Of a DNA stretch of 45,245 nucleotides, positions 7,190 through 15,025 are shown piece by piece. Both the position numbers and the translations under genes were made by a program. Position 1 is the first letter of the stretch. Each line of letters opens with the position of its first letter. Origin of the DNA: a virus; the IMG/VR virus record IMGVR_UViG_3300012929_000028, positions 1-45,245 of that record, one strand, 5' to 3'. The notes under the pieces are model-generated. The model saw only the letters and a program-made list of their open reading frames with translations. It did no database searches and was not told where the DNA came from.

Positions 7190-8388
7190 TAGTATCGCCT
7201 GTCAGTAGAGGGTTCCTGAAGTTCGTAGTAACGTGGTTTGACTTCGTACATTGTGTCTAGAGCGTATTGGTAGTCTCGTCCTGCTGTTCGGTCAATACAC
7301 GGACCTTGGAAAGGACACCATGCACAAGTGAAACGACCAGGAGAGGGATAGATAGCAGGTCCGCTGATCATTTCCTTTGCTTGCAGATAGATGTAATGAC
7401 CGACATTGTCAAGCGTCTGAGCTGGCTTATGCAAGGTATGAACCTGTATAAAACGTGGTCCGTCTGTCTTAAGCCAATTGAGGAACTCGTCGTAGATACC
7501 ACTCTCATATCCGTCAGCGTCGCCCTTTACCAGAGCTTGAAGATATGTCGTGTGATCTGTGTTAAGGCTCTTCGAGACAGAGAACTTACGTCCGAGTCGA
7601 ATTACCTTCATTGGTAGAGGCTCTTCGGGAAATCCCTTCCTGAGTTCTACGTACTTGAAGCCTCGAATGTTCAAGCCCATTGCTACGCGGAAGGCCCAGC
7701 AGTAAGATGCCACCTGGTCGTCGACTTCGAGTACCACGTCAGAGTCTTCTGCTAGCATACGCATGGTTGTCTTCCAGTCGAGAATCCAGAACCCGTCCCA
7801 CTTGTCTCGAACAAGAGCGTCGACTCGACCTTCGTAGACAACAGGAAGTCCGTACCAGAGTTGCCATTCTTCGTATTCGGTGTAGATACGTTCAGGGCCC
7901 GAAGCGAGATATTTCTTCCAACAGCGATCGCATTTACAGTGAAGCTGGTTACCATTCTCGTTAAGGACTGGAACGCTGAACTTATGCTCGACAGCTATCG
8001 GAGTGAAGTCGGCTTGCGGAAGGTGATTTGTGACGTACCACTTGAGCATTCCGATACCGAGCTCGAACGAGGTTTCATAATCGTGCTCTTCCTTCTCATC
8101 TAGTCCTCCGTACTTAGCCCTTGCACGGATGTAGGCAGCACGCTGTTGCTTGCAAGCCTCTATGAAGGCTGTTTCAGCTCGGACACCAAGAGCATACTTG
8201 TCTAGGTGCCACGTTCTTGGATCGTACAGTACTTGCATCGCCCTGTGGAACGCTATGCCAAATTCCAGAGGCGTCGGTGTGATAAGCGGTTGACGGTTCT
8301 CGTTGAACAGCCAGTGATGGCGAAGGCGACAGCCTCGGTAGGAGCGAAGCTCCGAGACATGTATTTCATGAACAAGATCTTCAGCCAC
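7189..8388 (-). CDS. Cas4/RecB-like PD-(D/E)XK exonuclease with Fe-S cluster
   Basis: The 399-residue nuclease has F-G-I-A-F-H-R-A-M at about 43-51, V-D190-A-L, D204-W-K206-T-T and a later Q-V-A-S-Y helix, the ordered motifs of the RecB nuclease fold. C20 plus C-A-W-C-P-F-Q-G-P-C near the C-terminus give the four cysteines of a Cas4/AddB-type [4Fe-4S] cluster. A central insertion has three more cysteines (C-K-C-D-R-C, 151-156). It probably resects or processes DNA ends for the adjacent Sak4-like recombinase. It is the first gene after promoter 8413-8442. Confidence 0.85.
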   Translation of the reverse strand: MAEDLVHEIHVSELRSYRGCRLRHHWLFNENRQPLITPTPLEFGIAFHRAMQVLYDPRTWHLDKYALGVRAETAFIEACKQQRAAYIRARAKYGGLDEKEEHDYETSFELGIGMLKWYVTNHLPQADFTPIAVEHKFSVPVLNENGNQLHCKCDRCWKKYLASGPERIYTEYEEWQLWYGLPVVYEGRVDALVRDKWDGFWILDWKTTMRMLAEDSDVVLEVDDQVASYCWAFRVAMGLNIRGFKYVELRKGFPEEPLPMKVIRLGRKFSVSKSLNTDHTTYLQALVKGDADGYESGIYDEFLNWLKTDGPRFIQVHTLHKPAQTLDNVGHYIYLQAKEMISGPAIYPSPGRFTCAWCPFQGPCIDRTAGRDYQYALDTMYEVKPRYYELQEPSTDRRY

Positions 8389-8412
8389 CTTGCTTCCTTT
8401 CTTTATATACTA

Positions 8413-8442
8413 ATTATAGCGCAGCCTCAATTGGTATCACAA
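8413..8442 (-). promoter_or_regulatory. Sigma70-like promoter for the replication/preQ0 operon
   Basis: On the minus strand TTGTGA (8442-8437) is followed after 18 bp by TATAAT (8418-8413), about 25 bp before the Cas4-like gene. The same -35/spacer/-10 recurs at 32436-32465. It probably drives the recombination, replication and preQ0 genes. Confidence 0.8.
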
Positions 8443-8469
8443 GAGGCTCGTTTTACTTTGTATAACTTC

Positions 8470-8748
8470 TTACTGTTGCGAGTAGACCTGAAGAGCTGCC
8501 TGATTGGCGAGCTTGATAAGCGTCTTGGTAGATAGACCGTAACAGGCTTTTGGTTCAGTATAAGGCTCAGGAGTTGGATTGAGCATCCAGGTCTTTGTCT
8601 CCGTACTCTGAAGCTCCTTGACCATCGCAGCCTTACAAGCTACCTCGTTCGAGTCGGTATGATTCGCCAACAATATGAAGAATCCTGTTAGCAGGATCGC
8701 TACTGCTACCATTAGCACTATCAGGTTGTTCCGTAGCCGTCTGGACAT
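8470..8748 (-). CDS. Small single-pass membrane protein
   Basis: The 92-residue protein has a basic start (M-S-R-R-L-R-N-N) and one membrane helix at about 8-28, then a soluble domain with two cysteines (A-C-K-A-A, K-A-C-Y-G) that could form a disulfide outside the cell. The start has a strong ribosome site (GGAGGTGG). The first 116 bp overlap the end of the upstream gene in another frame, unusually long for this genome. Family unknown. Confidence 0.65.
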   Translation of the reverse strand: MSRRLRNNLIVLMVAVAILLTGFFILLANHTDSNEVACKAAMVKELQSTETKTWMLNPTPEPYTEPKACYGLSTKTLIKLANQAALQVYSQQ

Positions 8749-9202
8749 TGTCCACCTCCAATATGTTATTCGTGTGATCGTGGTGTGCAGGGCACCCTGC
8801 TACAATGTGCTCGGTGTTTGGCATGATGTGTATGTCTGACTTGCGTTGTGTTATCAGTCCTGGTATGAGATCGTGCTCTCCCTGTCGGTGGTTCTTCACG
8901 AAGTCTCGGACGACGTAATAGCTGACTCGATTACACTGGTCGTGTACGAACCAGCCGAACTTCTTTGTTTTAGTCCACCCTCTGCTACGACCACGACCGA
9001 TCCTACATTTGCACCAGACAGTAGGCTGAGCTACCATCCACTCGACCTTGCTGTAGGCAGACGCTAGGACACCTAGTTCGGTAACGTGAGCTCGCCAGCC
9101 GTCTGCATCATCTTTCTGGATGTTGTCGCTAGCCAGAATCAGCTTGACGAACGCTTCTGCAGCGTCATTGTCCTTGAATGTTAGGAGCAAGGCTCGAGCC
9201 AT
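8633..9202 (-). CDS. Hypothetical protein with possible DNA-binding helix
   Basis: This is a 189-residue unknown. The N-terminus (M-A-R-A-L-L-L-T-F-K-D-N-D-A-A-E-A-F) resembles other short proteins of this phage that begin with a beta strand and an E/A-rich helix. A W-C-K-C-R-I-G-R-G-R-S-R stretch is strongly basic, and C-N-R-V-S-Y-Y-V-V-R-D-F-V-K recalls the helix of the gene at 22780. The C-terminal 39 residues share DNA with the membrane protein at 8470. Confidence 0.65.
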   Translation of the reverse strand: MARALLLTFKDNDAAEAFVKLILASDNIQKDDADGWRAHVTELGVLASAYSKVEWMVAQPTVWCKCRIGRGRSRGWTKTKKFGWFVHDQCNRVSYYVVRDFVKNHRQGEHDLIPGLITQRKSDIHIMPNTEHIVAGCPAHHDHTNNILEVDNVQTATEQPDSANGSSSDPANRILHIVGESYRLERGSL

Positions 9203-9386
9203 CGACTGTCCCCCATCCGTCTACTAGAACGCCCTTTTCGTACATGACATGTTGGTAGTCCTGACATTTGCGTGGTTTGCCATGAAGGTGAACGATAACC
9301 TGGTCTTGGTCTGTCTTAGTTGTCTTAGCTGCACTTTCGATTGTCTTCTGCTTGTCGATACCGACGAAGACGTACATCTGCCTCAT
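9165..9386 (-). CDS. Hypothetical protein, 73 residues
   Basis: Unrecognised. It begins M-R-Q-M-Y-V-F-V-G-I-D with a Lys/Thr-rich middle and a plausible beta-rich second half. It starts 2 bp after the upstream stop (TGACATG) and overlaps the next gene by 38 bp. Confidence 0.55.
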   Translation of the reverse strand: MRQMYVFVGIDKQKTIESAAKTTKTDQDQVIVHLHGKPRKCQDYQHVMYEKGVLVDGWGTVDGSSLAPNIQGQ

Positions 9387-9387
9387 G

Positions 9388-10101
9388 TCACTCCCAGTAG
9401 TGGTCTGAGTGTAGTGACATAAGACACTCGTTGATGAAGTCCTTCAGGTCAAAGCGAAGGATTGCCTGCCAGACACGATGAGTGCGACGCTTCTTCGGCT
9501 TGGCCTTAATTTCTGCATCAGCCTCTTCGTAGGCCTGTAGCATACTGGTAACTCTGAGATTGACGATATCGTCCTGAGGTAGATCGCTCCAGCCTCTATC
9601 TTCGTGGTAGGATAGAGCTACAGCAGGAATCGGTTCCGTTCTCGGTTCCTCATGCATGACAGGCTGAGGAGCTGTCGGTGTAAATGATGGACGACGAACG
9701 GTGTACTCGAATGCTGGTTCGTGTACACGAAACATATTGCCAGGGGGGAGACCGATCCGAGACTCCATGTACCTGGCTGCAGCTGAGTAATCCACAGGGG
9801 GCGGCGATGTGATTGCCGTGATCAGGTCTGCAGGGTCGTGAGGCATCATCTGTACTAGACCGAATGCCCCAGTAGCGCTAGGACGTGTTGAAATCGGAGG
9901 AGGCTGGATCTGCCTACGACCTGCTTCGAATGCATGGCGAGCTCGATCGATTGACTCGCGCTCCATGAGGTCGCGCACAGTGATAGACGGTTCAGCATTC
10001 TGAGACGGTGAGAGATCTGCCCACTGACCGCAGAGCTGCTGAAAGACGTCGGAGCCGAAGCTGATCTTAACCGGTGTGTGTGAGTCGAGTACATCCATCA
10101 T
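9388..10101 (-). CDS. Hypothetical protein, 237 residues, Pro-rich
   Basis: Unrecognised and probably partly disordered (P-P-P-I-S-T-R-P-S, P-S-F-T-P-T-A-P-Q-P), with a basic patch K-A-K-P-K-K-R-R-T-H-R at about 201-211 and a hydrophobic C-terminal helix. It starts with tandem ATG codons directly after the upstream stop (TAAATGATG). A nucleic-acid-binding or scaffolding role is possible, but no known domain is visible. Confidence 0.65.
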   Translation of the reverse strand: MMDVLDSHTPVKISFGSDVFQQLCGQWADLSPSQNAEPSITVRDLMERESIDRARHAFEAGRRQIQPPPISTRPSATGAFGLVQMMPHDPADLITAITSPPPVDYSAAARYMESRIGLPPGNMFRVHEPAFEYTVRRPSFTPTAPQPVMHEEPRTEPIPAVALSYHEDRGWSDLPQDDIVNLRVTSMLQAYEEADAEIKAKPKKRRTHRVWQAILRFDLKDFINECLMSLHSDHYWE

Positions 10102-10425
10102 TTACTTGTTCCTTCCGTTGAGTGCACTAAGAGCGTCAGAGCGTTGCTTACGCAGACCATCACAACCTCTCTGCAAGAGCTCGGTGAGTACTTCGTCCGA
10201 TACGAAGGGAGAGTCGACAGCGCTTACCTGCGTAAGGTTCTGACCGATTACAGGGCTCTTGATTACGTAGATGATATGCCACATCAGAGTCATTCCCTGC
10301 GGAGTCTGCATAACCATCGTGCCTGTATCGACTGCGACGATCTCGAGTCCGAAGCTGACCTTGCCCAGAATATCGAGGCCTCGCTTGAGTAGGTCGGAAG
10401 TAGGATGGATCTGGTCCTTAAGCAC
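10102..10425 (-). CDS. Hypothetical protein, 107 residues
   Basis: Unrecognised, mixed alpha/beta, with a beta-rich middle (F-G-L-E-I-V-A-V-D-T-G-T-M-V-M) and a basic helical tail. It overlaps the SNF2 helicase stop by 8 bp, so its translation is probably coupled to the helicase. Confidence 0.65.
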   Translation of the reverse strand: MLKDQIHPTSDLLKRGLDILGKVSFGLEIVAVDTGTMVMQTPQGMTLMWHIIYVIKSPVIGQNLTQVSAVDSPFVSDEVLTELLQRGCDGLRKQRSDALSALNGRNK

Positions 10426-11866
10426 TTACATCTCCTAGGATGTATCGGAGTTCTTGCCACTTGTTAGCTACGCGCTGTAGTCGGCCCATGTCGACCGTAT
10501 TACGAGCTATGATGTCGATTACTTGGACTCGGTTGACTTGACCAATGCGATGAAGTCGATCTTCAGCCTGCTTATTCTTAGTTGGATTCCACGAGCGATC
10601 CAAGAAGACGACGTTAGAGGCTCGGTGAAGGGTGATTCCCTCACCGCCTGCTGCGATGGTGGCTGCCAGTAGTAGCGTGTCGCCTGCTTGGAATGCTCGA
10701 ATATTCTGCTCACGGTCATACTGGGAAACGTTACCTGTATACGCCGCACATGGTATGCCGGCCTTACTCGCTCGGTTGATGACGAGATCGACCATGCTTC
10801 GTGATTGGGAAAAGACGACCAGAGGCTCTGTAGGATTTCCCGCCATGAGCTCCATGAGTCGATCAAGCTTGATAGATGGATCACGTAGAGTTACCTTCCC
10901 TTCTGGATTGAAATCGACAGTTGCTAGAGCCATCTGCTGTAGCCGAACCAGCTGCGCGACTACGACTGGTGAAGATAGAGGTGTGTCTTCGTTCTCGCCA
11001 ATCCAGGCCAGCATGTTCTTACGCATCTGGTCGTAGACACGTCGCTGTGCAGGAGGCAAATCGACATGAAGTTCGGTGTAGTACTTCTCCGGAATGTCAA
11101 GACCTATAGCAGGATCGTCTTTAGTCCTGCGTATATAGTAGGGAGCAATCGAGCGATGAAACTCGGGCATCGCTGCTTTGTTAACGCCTACGACCTTCCT
11201 AAAGGTCGTTCCTAGCTGACGATTCTCCTCGGTCTTTTGCTCACAGTACGTAGCGATAAATCGCCAGTACGACGGAAACTGCTTAGGATAGAGCCAGTTC
11301 AGAATCGACCAGATATCCTCAGGCTTGTCGTCTGCAGGTGTACCGGAAAGCCCCGTCTTGAAGAACGTAGGTAGCTTCTTGAGTGCGACGGTCTGTTGCG
11401 CCTTGCGACTCTTCGCCCTGTGGACTTCGTCAGCTATGACGTGAAACCACTTATGATCCGCCAACTCAGGCATGAGTCGAAGGGCGTCATAGTGGATGAT
11501 AGCGTACATCGGCGGCGTATCGTTGATTCGTCTAACGAAGGCGTCTCGATTCTTTCGATCGATGACTGCTACGTTTCGTTCGATCGACTTGTCATCCCAG
11601 CCATCGTGCTCCGACAGCTCAGAATGCAGTGTCGCCCACCAAGCGTCGTAGTGTGTAGCTAGCGGTGCGACAATAAGTGTAGGACGCTTATAAGGAGGTA
11701 TGAGAATGTGTGCACCTTGGTAGTGCCTCTCTGATCGAAGTTCACGATCAATAAGGATCCCTTCTAGAGTCTTACCTAGGCCCATGTCATCGGCTAGAAG
11801 CCTACTCGGCAGGTTTGGTCTTGCCAGTTTCTTAACTGCTTCTACCTGATGCTTGTATGGCTTCAT
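10418..11866 (-). CDS. SNF2-family DNA helicase/translocase
   Basis: The 482-residue superfamily II ATPase carries Q-like K-H-Q near residue 6, Walker A D-D-M-G-L-G-K32-T, box II A-D146-E-V-H149, T-G-L-S-G-T-P-A (motif III) and the SNF2 C-terminal signature G-E-G-I-T-L with R-L-H-R-I-G-Q. Compact SNF2 helicases of this size are common in actinobacteriophages and are thought to remodel or translocate on duplex DNA during replication or recombination. It lies 3 bp downstream of the preceding gene. Confidence 0.9.
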   Translation of the reverse strand: MKPYKHQVEAVKKLARPNLPSRLLADDMGLGKTLEGILIDRELRSERHYQGAHILIPPYKRPTLIVAPLATHYDAWWATLHSELSEHDGWDDKSIERNVAVIDRKNRDAFVRRINDTPPMYAIIHYDALRLMPELADHKWFHVIADEVHRAKSRKAQQTVALKKLPTFFKTGLSGTPADDKPEDIWSILNWLYPKQFPSYWRFIATYCEQKTEENRQLGTTFRKVVGVNKAAMPEFHRSIAPYYIRRTKDDPAIGLDIPEKYYTELHVDLPPAQRRVYDQMRKNMLAWIGENEDTPLSSPVVVAQLVRLQQMALATVDFNPEGKVTLRDPSIKLDRLMELMAGNPTEPLVVFSQSRSMVDLVINRASKAGIPCAAYTGNVSQYDREQNIRAFQAGDTLLLAATIAAGGEGITLHRASNVVFLDRSWNPTKNKQAEDRLHRIGQVNRVQVIDIIARNTVDMGRLQRVANKWQELRYILGDVSA

Positions 11867-11869
11867 GTC

Positions 11870-12061
11870 TCAATCCCTACTAGCCACGATTTCTGCTACG
11901 TCTCTGTCGACTAGTATTGTGGTAACGATATAGATCCGTGCTGGAGCGCACAAGTCCTTGCTTACCCTATGACGCCAACGATTCGTTATAGGATCGAAGA
12001 CGGACACTATTCCGTGCTGTCCGCACTTGAAGAATGTTCCTGTGTTAAGCGTTGGCGGCAT
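11870..12061 (-). CDS. Hypothetical protein, 63 residues
   Basis: Unrecognised small protein beginning M-P-P-T-L-N-T-G-T-F-F-K-C with a beta-rich look (H-G-I-V-S-V-F-D, I-Y-I-V-T-T-I-L-V). I chose ATG 12061, with GGAG eight bases upstream and just behind the previous stop, rather than a longer in-frame start that would overlap that gene by 100 bp. Confidence 0.6.
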   Translation of the reverse strand: MPPTLNTGTFFKCGQHGIVSVFDPITNRWRHRVSKDLCAPARIYIVTTILVDRDVAEIVASRD

Positions 12062-12062
12062 T

Positions 12063-12452
12063 CTATTTACTCCACTTATCGCCGAAGTTTGGGCCTGGCA
12101 GATTAGTTGGACGAGTCGCGTCCTTGTAATGCCAAGTGGAGCCCAATCCCAGGCAGTATTCACACTGTTGCGTGTTGGCGATTGGTCCCTGCATTACTCC
12201 GTATGCCTTAGCTGTGTCGGAAATCGTACGGTAAAAGGATCGGTGCTTTAGAGGAATTGGAACTGTACCTCCATCACCATCTAGCATGACGACGCCGCAC
12301 CCCTCGCAGTATTCGCACGATCTATACAGGGGCTTTTCTTTATCAGCGTAGGCGAGGCTTGCACCGTTGAGTCGAATGGAGCGTGCTATCTGGCAGCCTA
12401 CGAATACTAGGAAGAGGATTACCAGAGCGAGAGCTCCGTAGATGATTGTCAT
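12063..12452 (-). CDS. Membrane-anchored protein with CxxCxG zinc-binding repeats
   Basis: In 129 residues there is an N-terminal membrane helix (about 3-22) and a cytoplasmic part with two DnaJ-like cysteine units, C-E-Y-C-E-G-C-G at about 46-53 and C-E-Y-C-L-G-L-G at about 97-104, likely sharing one zinc. DnaJ central domains use this spacing, but there is no J domain. Function unknown; a membrane-tethered chaperone-like or regulatory role is inference. Confidence 0.65.
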   Translation of the reverse strand: MTIIYGALALVILFLVFVGCQIARSIRLNGASLAYADKEKPLYRSCEYCEGCGVVMLDGDGGTVPIPLKHRSFYRTISDTAKAYGVMQGPIANTQQCEYCLGLGSTWHYKDATRPTNLPGPNFGDKWSK

Positions 12453-12742
12453 TTTGTCGCCATTCGCTTCGTCCTCACAGGGAGCCCGACCTTCTGGCGT
12501 GCTGTAGCCTCGTTACGCTTGAGGAACTTGATACACCGATCGTGACCAGGGTGCTTCTTTCCTCCGGTGTGCCTCGTAGGATCTGGACAAGCATTGAACG
12601 GCTCACGCTCCGGTGCTGTTGGGACGACGAATTTGAGGTTGTGTACAGGTGGTGTCCAGTTCTGGGCTATAGTATCGGCCTTATCGAGTCGCTTCCTACG
12701 AAGGTCTGCTTCGAGCTTCTTGACATCGAATCCACTGCTCAT
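12449..12742 (-). CDS. Hypothetical basic protein, possible zinc site
   Basis: The 97-residue protein is Arg/Lys-rich at both ends, with C-P-D-P-T-R-H-T-G-G-K-K-H-P-G-H-D-R-C in the middle, a set of Cys and His that could bind zinc. Nucleic-acid binding is plausible. Its stop overlaps the next start by 4 bp. Family not recognised. Confidence 0.6.
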   Translation of the reverse strand: MSSGFDVKKLEADLRRKRLDKADTIAQNWTPPVHNLKFVVPTAPEREPFNACPDPTRHTGGKKHPGHDRCIKFLKRNEATARQKVGLPVRTKRMATK

Positions 12743-12743
12743 A

Positions 12744-12827
12744 TCAGTGTCCCGCCATTACGTAAATTGCGAATGCCATTAGAGCGAAGAAAGCGACCCA
12801 CTCGAGCGCTTCCGCTAGGAACTTCAT
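12744..12827 (-). CDS. 27-residue membrane peptide
   Basis: A tiny gene sits exactly between two others: its ATG overlaps the upstream stop (ATGA) and its TGA is 1 bp before the next ATG (TGATATG). The peptide starts M-K-F-L-A-E-A-L-E-W and continues as one hydrophobic helix (V-A-F-F-A-L-M-A-F-A-I-Y-V-M). Start and stop coupling on both sides is the main evidence that it is translated. Confidence 0.65.
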   Translation of the reverse strand: MKFLAEALEWVAFFALMAFAIYVMAGH

Positions 12828-13132
12828 GGTAGGAGTCCCTTCTTCTTGGCGTCTTGAACTTCAGGCCGTTCCCAGAGATTGTGGCGACGTCGGACTTCTT
12901 GCTCGTCGTGGAACTTCTTGAGCTCAGCCATCATCTCTGGTGACCAGTCGGGTGTGATAGTGACGAACAGCTCCTGAATGTGGAGCTGTCCGTAGTATGG
13001 GCTGTCTCCGTACTCGTTGTCCCAGAGTGCAAAAGGCTTCTTCCTGTCGTCTTCGGATAGCGCCTGTAGCTGTTCGATTACCTCGTCGACAGTCCACTTC
13101 TTAGCGTTATTGACGATCTCGTGAGGTGTCAT
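12824..13132 (-). CDS. Hypothetical protein, 102 residues
   Basis: Unrecognised. It starts M-T-P-H-E-I-V-N-N-A with a helix-rich first half (V-D-E-V-I-E-Q-L-Q-A-L), then F-A-L-W-D-N-E-Y-G-D-S, and a basic C-terminus. The start overlaps the upstream stop and the stop overlaps the 27-residue membrane peptide, so the three are translationally chained. Confidence 0.65.
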   Translation of the reverse strand: MTPHEIVNNAKKWTVDEVIEQLQALSEDDRKKPFALWDNEYGDSPYYGQLHIQELFVTITPDWSPEMMAELKKFHDEQEVRRRHNLWERPEVQDAKKKGLLP

Positions 13133-13626
13133 GCTGTGTAGCCTCCATCCGGAAAGATCTCTGGATCGAGAGGTCTAAATGACTGCTCCTGCGGCTCTTG
13201 GATAGAGCCATACGGAGCTGGAAGACGACCCGTTGGGGATCCGTATACCTCGGACATACCGCCTTCGTCGTCGACTTCAGGTTCTGGGTCGTAGTCTGGA
13301 ACTTCTCGTTCCGCTGCGAGGTCGTTCTCATCGCCTAGCTCTGCTAGGATCTTGTCTCGAAGATACTCGATCGTAAGCTCCTCGATGCCTTCTGCAGGAG
13401 TACCCATGCACGCGTATGCGTAGAAGTAACCACTCCACAGGGCTGCGAAGCACTTGTCCTCGTCTGACATCTCTGGGTCGTCGAAGATGGTCTTCTGTGC
13501 TTTGGCCATCGCATTGCCATCAGCGGCTAGAAAGCTAGCAACTTCACGTTCGGAGCCTTCCTCGAAGAGGACTACGACTCCACCGTGCTGCTGGATGAGA
13601 TACAGGTAACTAGGTAGACGTGCCAT
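13129..13626 (-). CDS. Hypothetical protein with acidic, disordered tail
   Basis: The 165-residue protein has a folded N-terminal half (Y-L-Y-L-I-Q-Q-H-G-G-V-V-V-L-F) and a C-terminal part from about residue 105 that is acidic and Pro/Gly-rich. It overlaps the next gene by 4 bp. Family not recognised. Confidence 0.65.
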   Translation of the reverse strand: MARLPSYLYLIQQHGGVVVLFEEGSEREVASFLAADGNAMAKAQKTIFDDPEMSDEDKCFAALWSGYFYAYACMGTPAEGIEELTIEYLRDKILAELGDENDLAAEREVPDYDPEPEVDDEGGMSEVYGSPTGRLPAPYGSIQEPQEQSFRPLDPEIFPDGGYTA

Positions 13627-13793
13627 CAGCTCTTCTCCTTTTCCGACTTGACGAACTGTCCGAACTTGGCGATGACTTCCTGAGTTTTATTGCAGTCGTA
13701 GGCCTTAGGCCAACCGTTAGCCCAAGCCCAAGGACACTCCTGCTCGCCTGCAACGATGAGCTCGAGGATGACGTCCCACTCTTCAGGAGTCAT
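13626..13793 (-). CDS. Hypothetical protein, 55 residues
   Basis: The small gene is bounded by shared bases on both sides: TAATG at its start (13793) and TGATG at its stop. The product begins M-T-P-E-E-W-D-V-I-L-E-L with an amphipathic helix, has two cysteines (E-C-P-W-A-W, D-C-N-K) and a Lys-rich tail. Family not recognised; existence rests on the perfect operon fit. Confidence 0.65.
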   Translation of the reverse strand: MTPEEWDVILELIVAGEQECPWAWANGWPKAYDCNKTQEVIAKFGQFVKSEKEKS

Positions 13794-14026
13794 TACACCT
13801 GCTCGATTCGTGTGATGTGGGCGGGAAAGCCCTTGAGCTCCATCTGGGTTCGGGTAAGGTAGTTAGCGCCTTCCCAGTCGTCAGCCGAAACGATAAAGGA
13901 GTGATGCTCCCCTGTGACGTCGGTACAGTGGAGTGAGAACGGACACGGACCTATTAGCTTGTTATGTGGATTATGATCACCGTTCCAGTTCTTCGGGAGC
14001 TTGATCGTCACGATCCAGGTCTTCAT
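13793..14026 (-). CDS. Hypothetical protein, 77 residues
   Basis: The product begins M-K-T-W-I-V-T-I-K-L-P-K-N-W and looks beta-rich with a central C-P-F-S-L-H-C. The start is uncertain: ATG 14026 has only a weak ribosome site, and GTG 14131 (GGAG ten bases upstream) would add 35 residues but overlap the HTH gene by 155 bp. The shorter form is preferred. Confidence 0.6.
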   Translation of the reverse strand: MKTWIVTIKLPKNWNGDHNPHNKLIGPCPFSLHCTDVTGEHHSFIVSADDWEGANYLTRTQMELKGFPAHITRIEQV

Positions 14027-14288
14027 TCCGACCGTCGCTACCGGGTCTCTCACTTCGATTTGCCTGAGGGAGCCTCCCGAGGGATCGAAGGAGTTCATCG
14101 GCATCTTCGAGGGCGATGCATCTACGTCCACAATCGCATATCTCCGTTCTGAGTTTCTTTGACCTGATATAATAGTAGACTAGTTGAGGTGCTATTCCGC
14201 GTAGTCGTCCGTATGCTACTGGTGTGATTAGTCGCTGATCTTCTTTGTCGTCTTCTTCTACCTGTTTGAGGAATTCGTCGAGGTTCAT
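13977..14288 (-). CDS. Small HTH (MerR/excisionase-like) DNA-binding protein
   Basis: In this 103-residue protein, residues about 21-68 match the excisionase/MerR winged-helix pattern: T-P-V-A-Y-G-R-L-R-G-I-A-P-Q-L-V-Y-Y-Y-I-R-S-K-K-L, then a short wing and I-A-L-E-D-A-D-E-L-L. The C-terminal 30 residues are charged and probably disordered. In a lytic phage this suggests a transcription regulator rather than an excision factor. Confidence 0.65.
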   Translation of the reverse strand: MNLDEFLKQVEEDDKEDQRLITPVAYGRLRGIAPQLVYYYIRSKKLRTEICDCGRRCIALEDADELLRSLGRLPQANRSERPGSDGRNEDLDRDDQAPEELER

Positions 14289-14300
14289 TAGACTTTGTTG

Positions 14301-14456
14301 CTACCTGAACGGGTAGTGTTTGTCCATCTCCTCGAAGGTCTCGTCGAGACTCTTGCAAGCTCTCTTGTGCGCTTGCACAGCAAGGAAGAACGTTGTGAGC
14401 CACGCTACGAAGAATAGTCCCATTCCCGCTGCGATAAGCCATCCCCACCATGGCAT
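14301..14456 (-). CDS. Small membrane protein, 51 residues
   Basis: The protein begins M-P-W-W-G-W-L-I-A-A-G with one membrane helix (about 4-27), followed by a charged cytoplasmic segment. I chose ATG 14456 because GAGGAG lies eight bases upstream and the previous gene stops 1 bp before; longer in-frame starts lie inside the DUF397 gene. Confidence 0.65.
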   Translation of the reverse strand: MPWWGWLIAAGMGLFFVAWLTTFFLAVQAHKRACKSLDETFEEMDKHYPFR

Positions 14457-14457
14457 G

Positions 14458-14685
14458 TTAGTTGCTCCTCTTGACTTGACGCGTAAACTCTGTCCACGTG
14501 TCACGGCTGAATTGCAGGATAGGACTTGTGTCTGCGATCTGACTATCACGGACTAGAACGCTAGCTCTGCTCGTTGCTGCTTCGACACAAGCCCCGTTGG
14601 AGTAGCTAAGCGTGCTCTTGATCCATATGGTATCGGCTTCTACACACGCACCATGGTTCAGGCTGTACGATGATGTCTTCCACAT
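14458..14685 (-). CDS. DUF397-domain protein
   Basis: The 75-residue protein follows the DUF397 pattern: W-K-T-S-S-Y-S near the N-terminus, G-A-C-V-E-A, V-R-D-S, then a late W-x-x-F helix. DUF397 proteins are abundant in Streptomyces, usually beside XRE-type regulators of the WhiJ type, with which they form regulatory pairs. The cysteine segment appears twice (H-G-A-C-V-E-A at 11-17 and N-G-A-C-V-E-A at 30-36), an internal duplication. No XRE partner is adjacent, so interference with host regulators is an inference. Confidence 0.85.
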   Translation of the reverse strand: MWKTSSYSLNHGACVEADTIWIKSTLSYSNGACVEAATSRASVLVRDSQIADTSPILQFSRDTWTEFTRQVKRSN

Positions 14686-14686
14686 A

Positions 14687-15025
14687 TTACCCTCCTAGTA
14701 TCCTAATAATCTCACGACGTGTGAGGTTTGGGTGTAGTGACTGGATCTCGAGGATCTGAAGTTCCTCTCTGGCCCTCTGGGCAGAAGCTGAAAAATGATT
14801 CAGCTTCGGAAAGGTCTTCGGTCCCTCGCGACGTTGAGGTATGCTTCCGTCAGGGTTAGTCTGAACGATCCAACGTTCGCCATGACGAGTGCATCGCTCA
14901 TTCTGGCATTCGAAGGTATGAACTCTGCCGCCCTGTGGAATCGGCGTAGCCGCTACCTCCTTGCCCGCCTGGTTGCATCCAGTTGCTGGGCACCGTTTGG
15001 CCAGTTCGAAGGTCGTATCAGCCAT
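14687..15025 (-). CDS. Zinc-ribbon protein
   Basis: The 112-residue protein begins M-A-D-T-T-F-E-L-A-K-R. C-P-A-T-G-C and C-Q-N-E-R-C, about 25 residues apart, form a likely zinc ribbon; the C-terminal third is helical (L-T-R-R-E-I-I-R-I-L-G-G). ATG 15025 is chosen because it overlaps the stop of the upstream gene; a start four codons earlier is also possible. Nucleic-acid binding is plausible. Confidence 0.65.
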   Translation of the reverse strand: MADTTFELAKRCPATGCNQAGKEVAATPIPQGGRVHTFECQNERCTRHGERWIVQTNPDGSIPQRREGPKTFPKLNHFSASAQRAREELQILEIQSLHPNLTRREIIRILGG

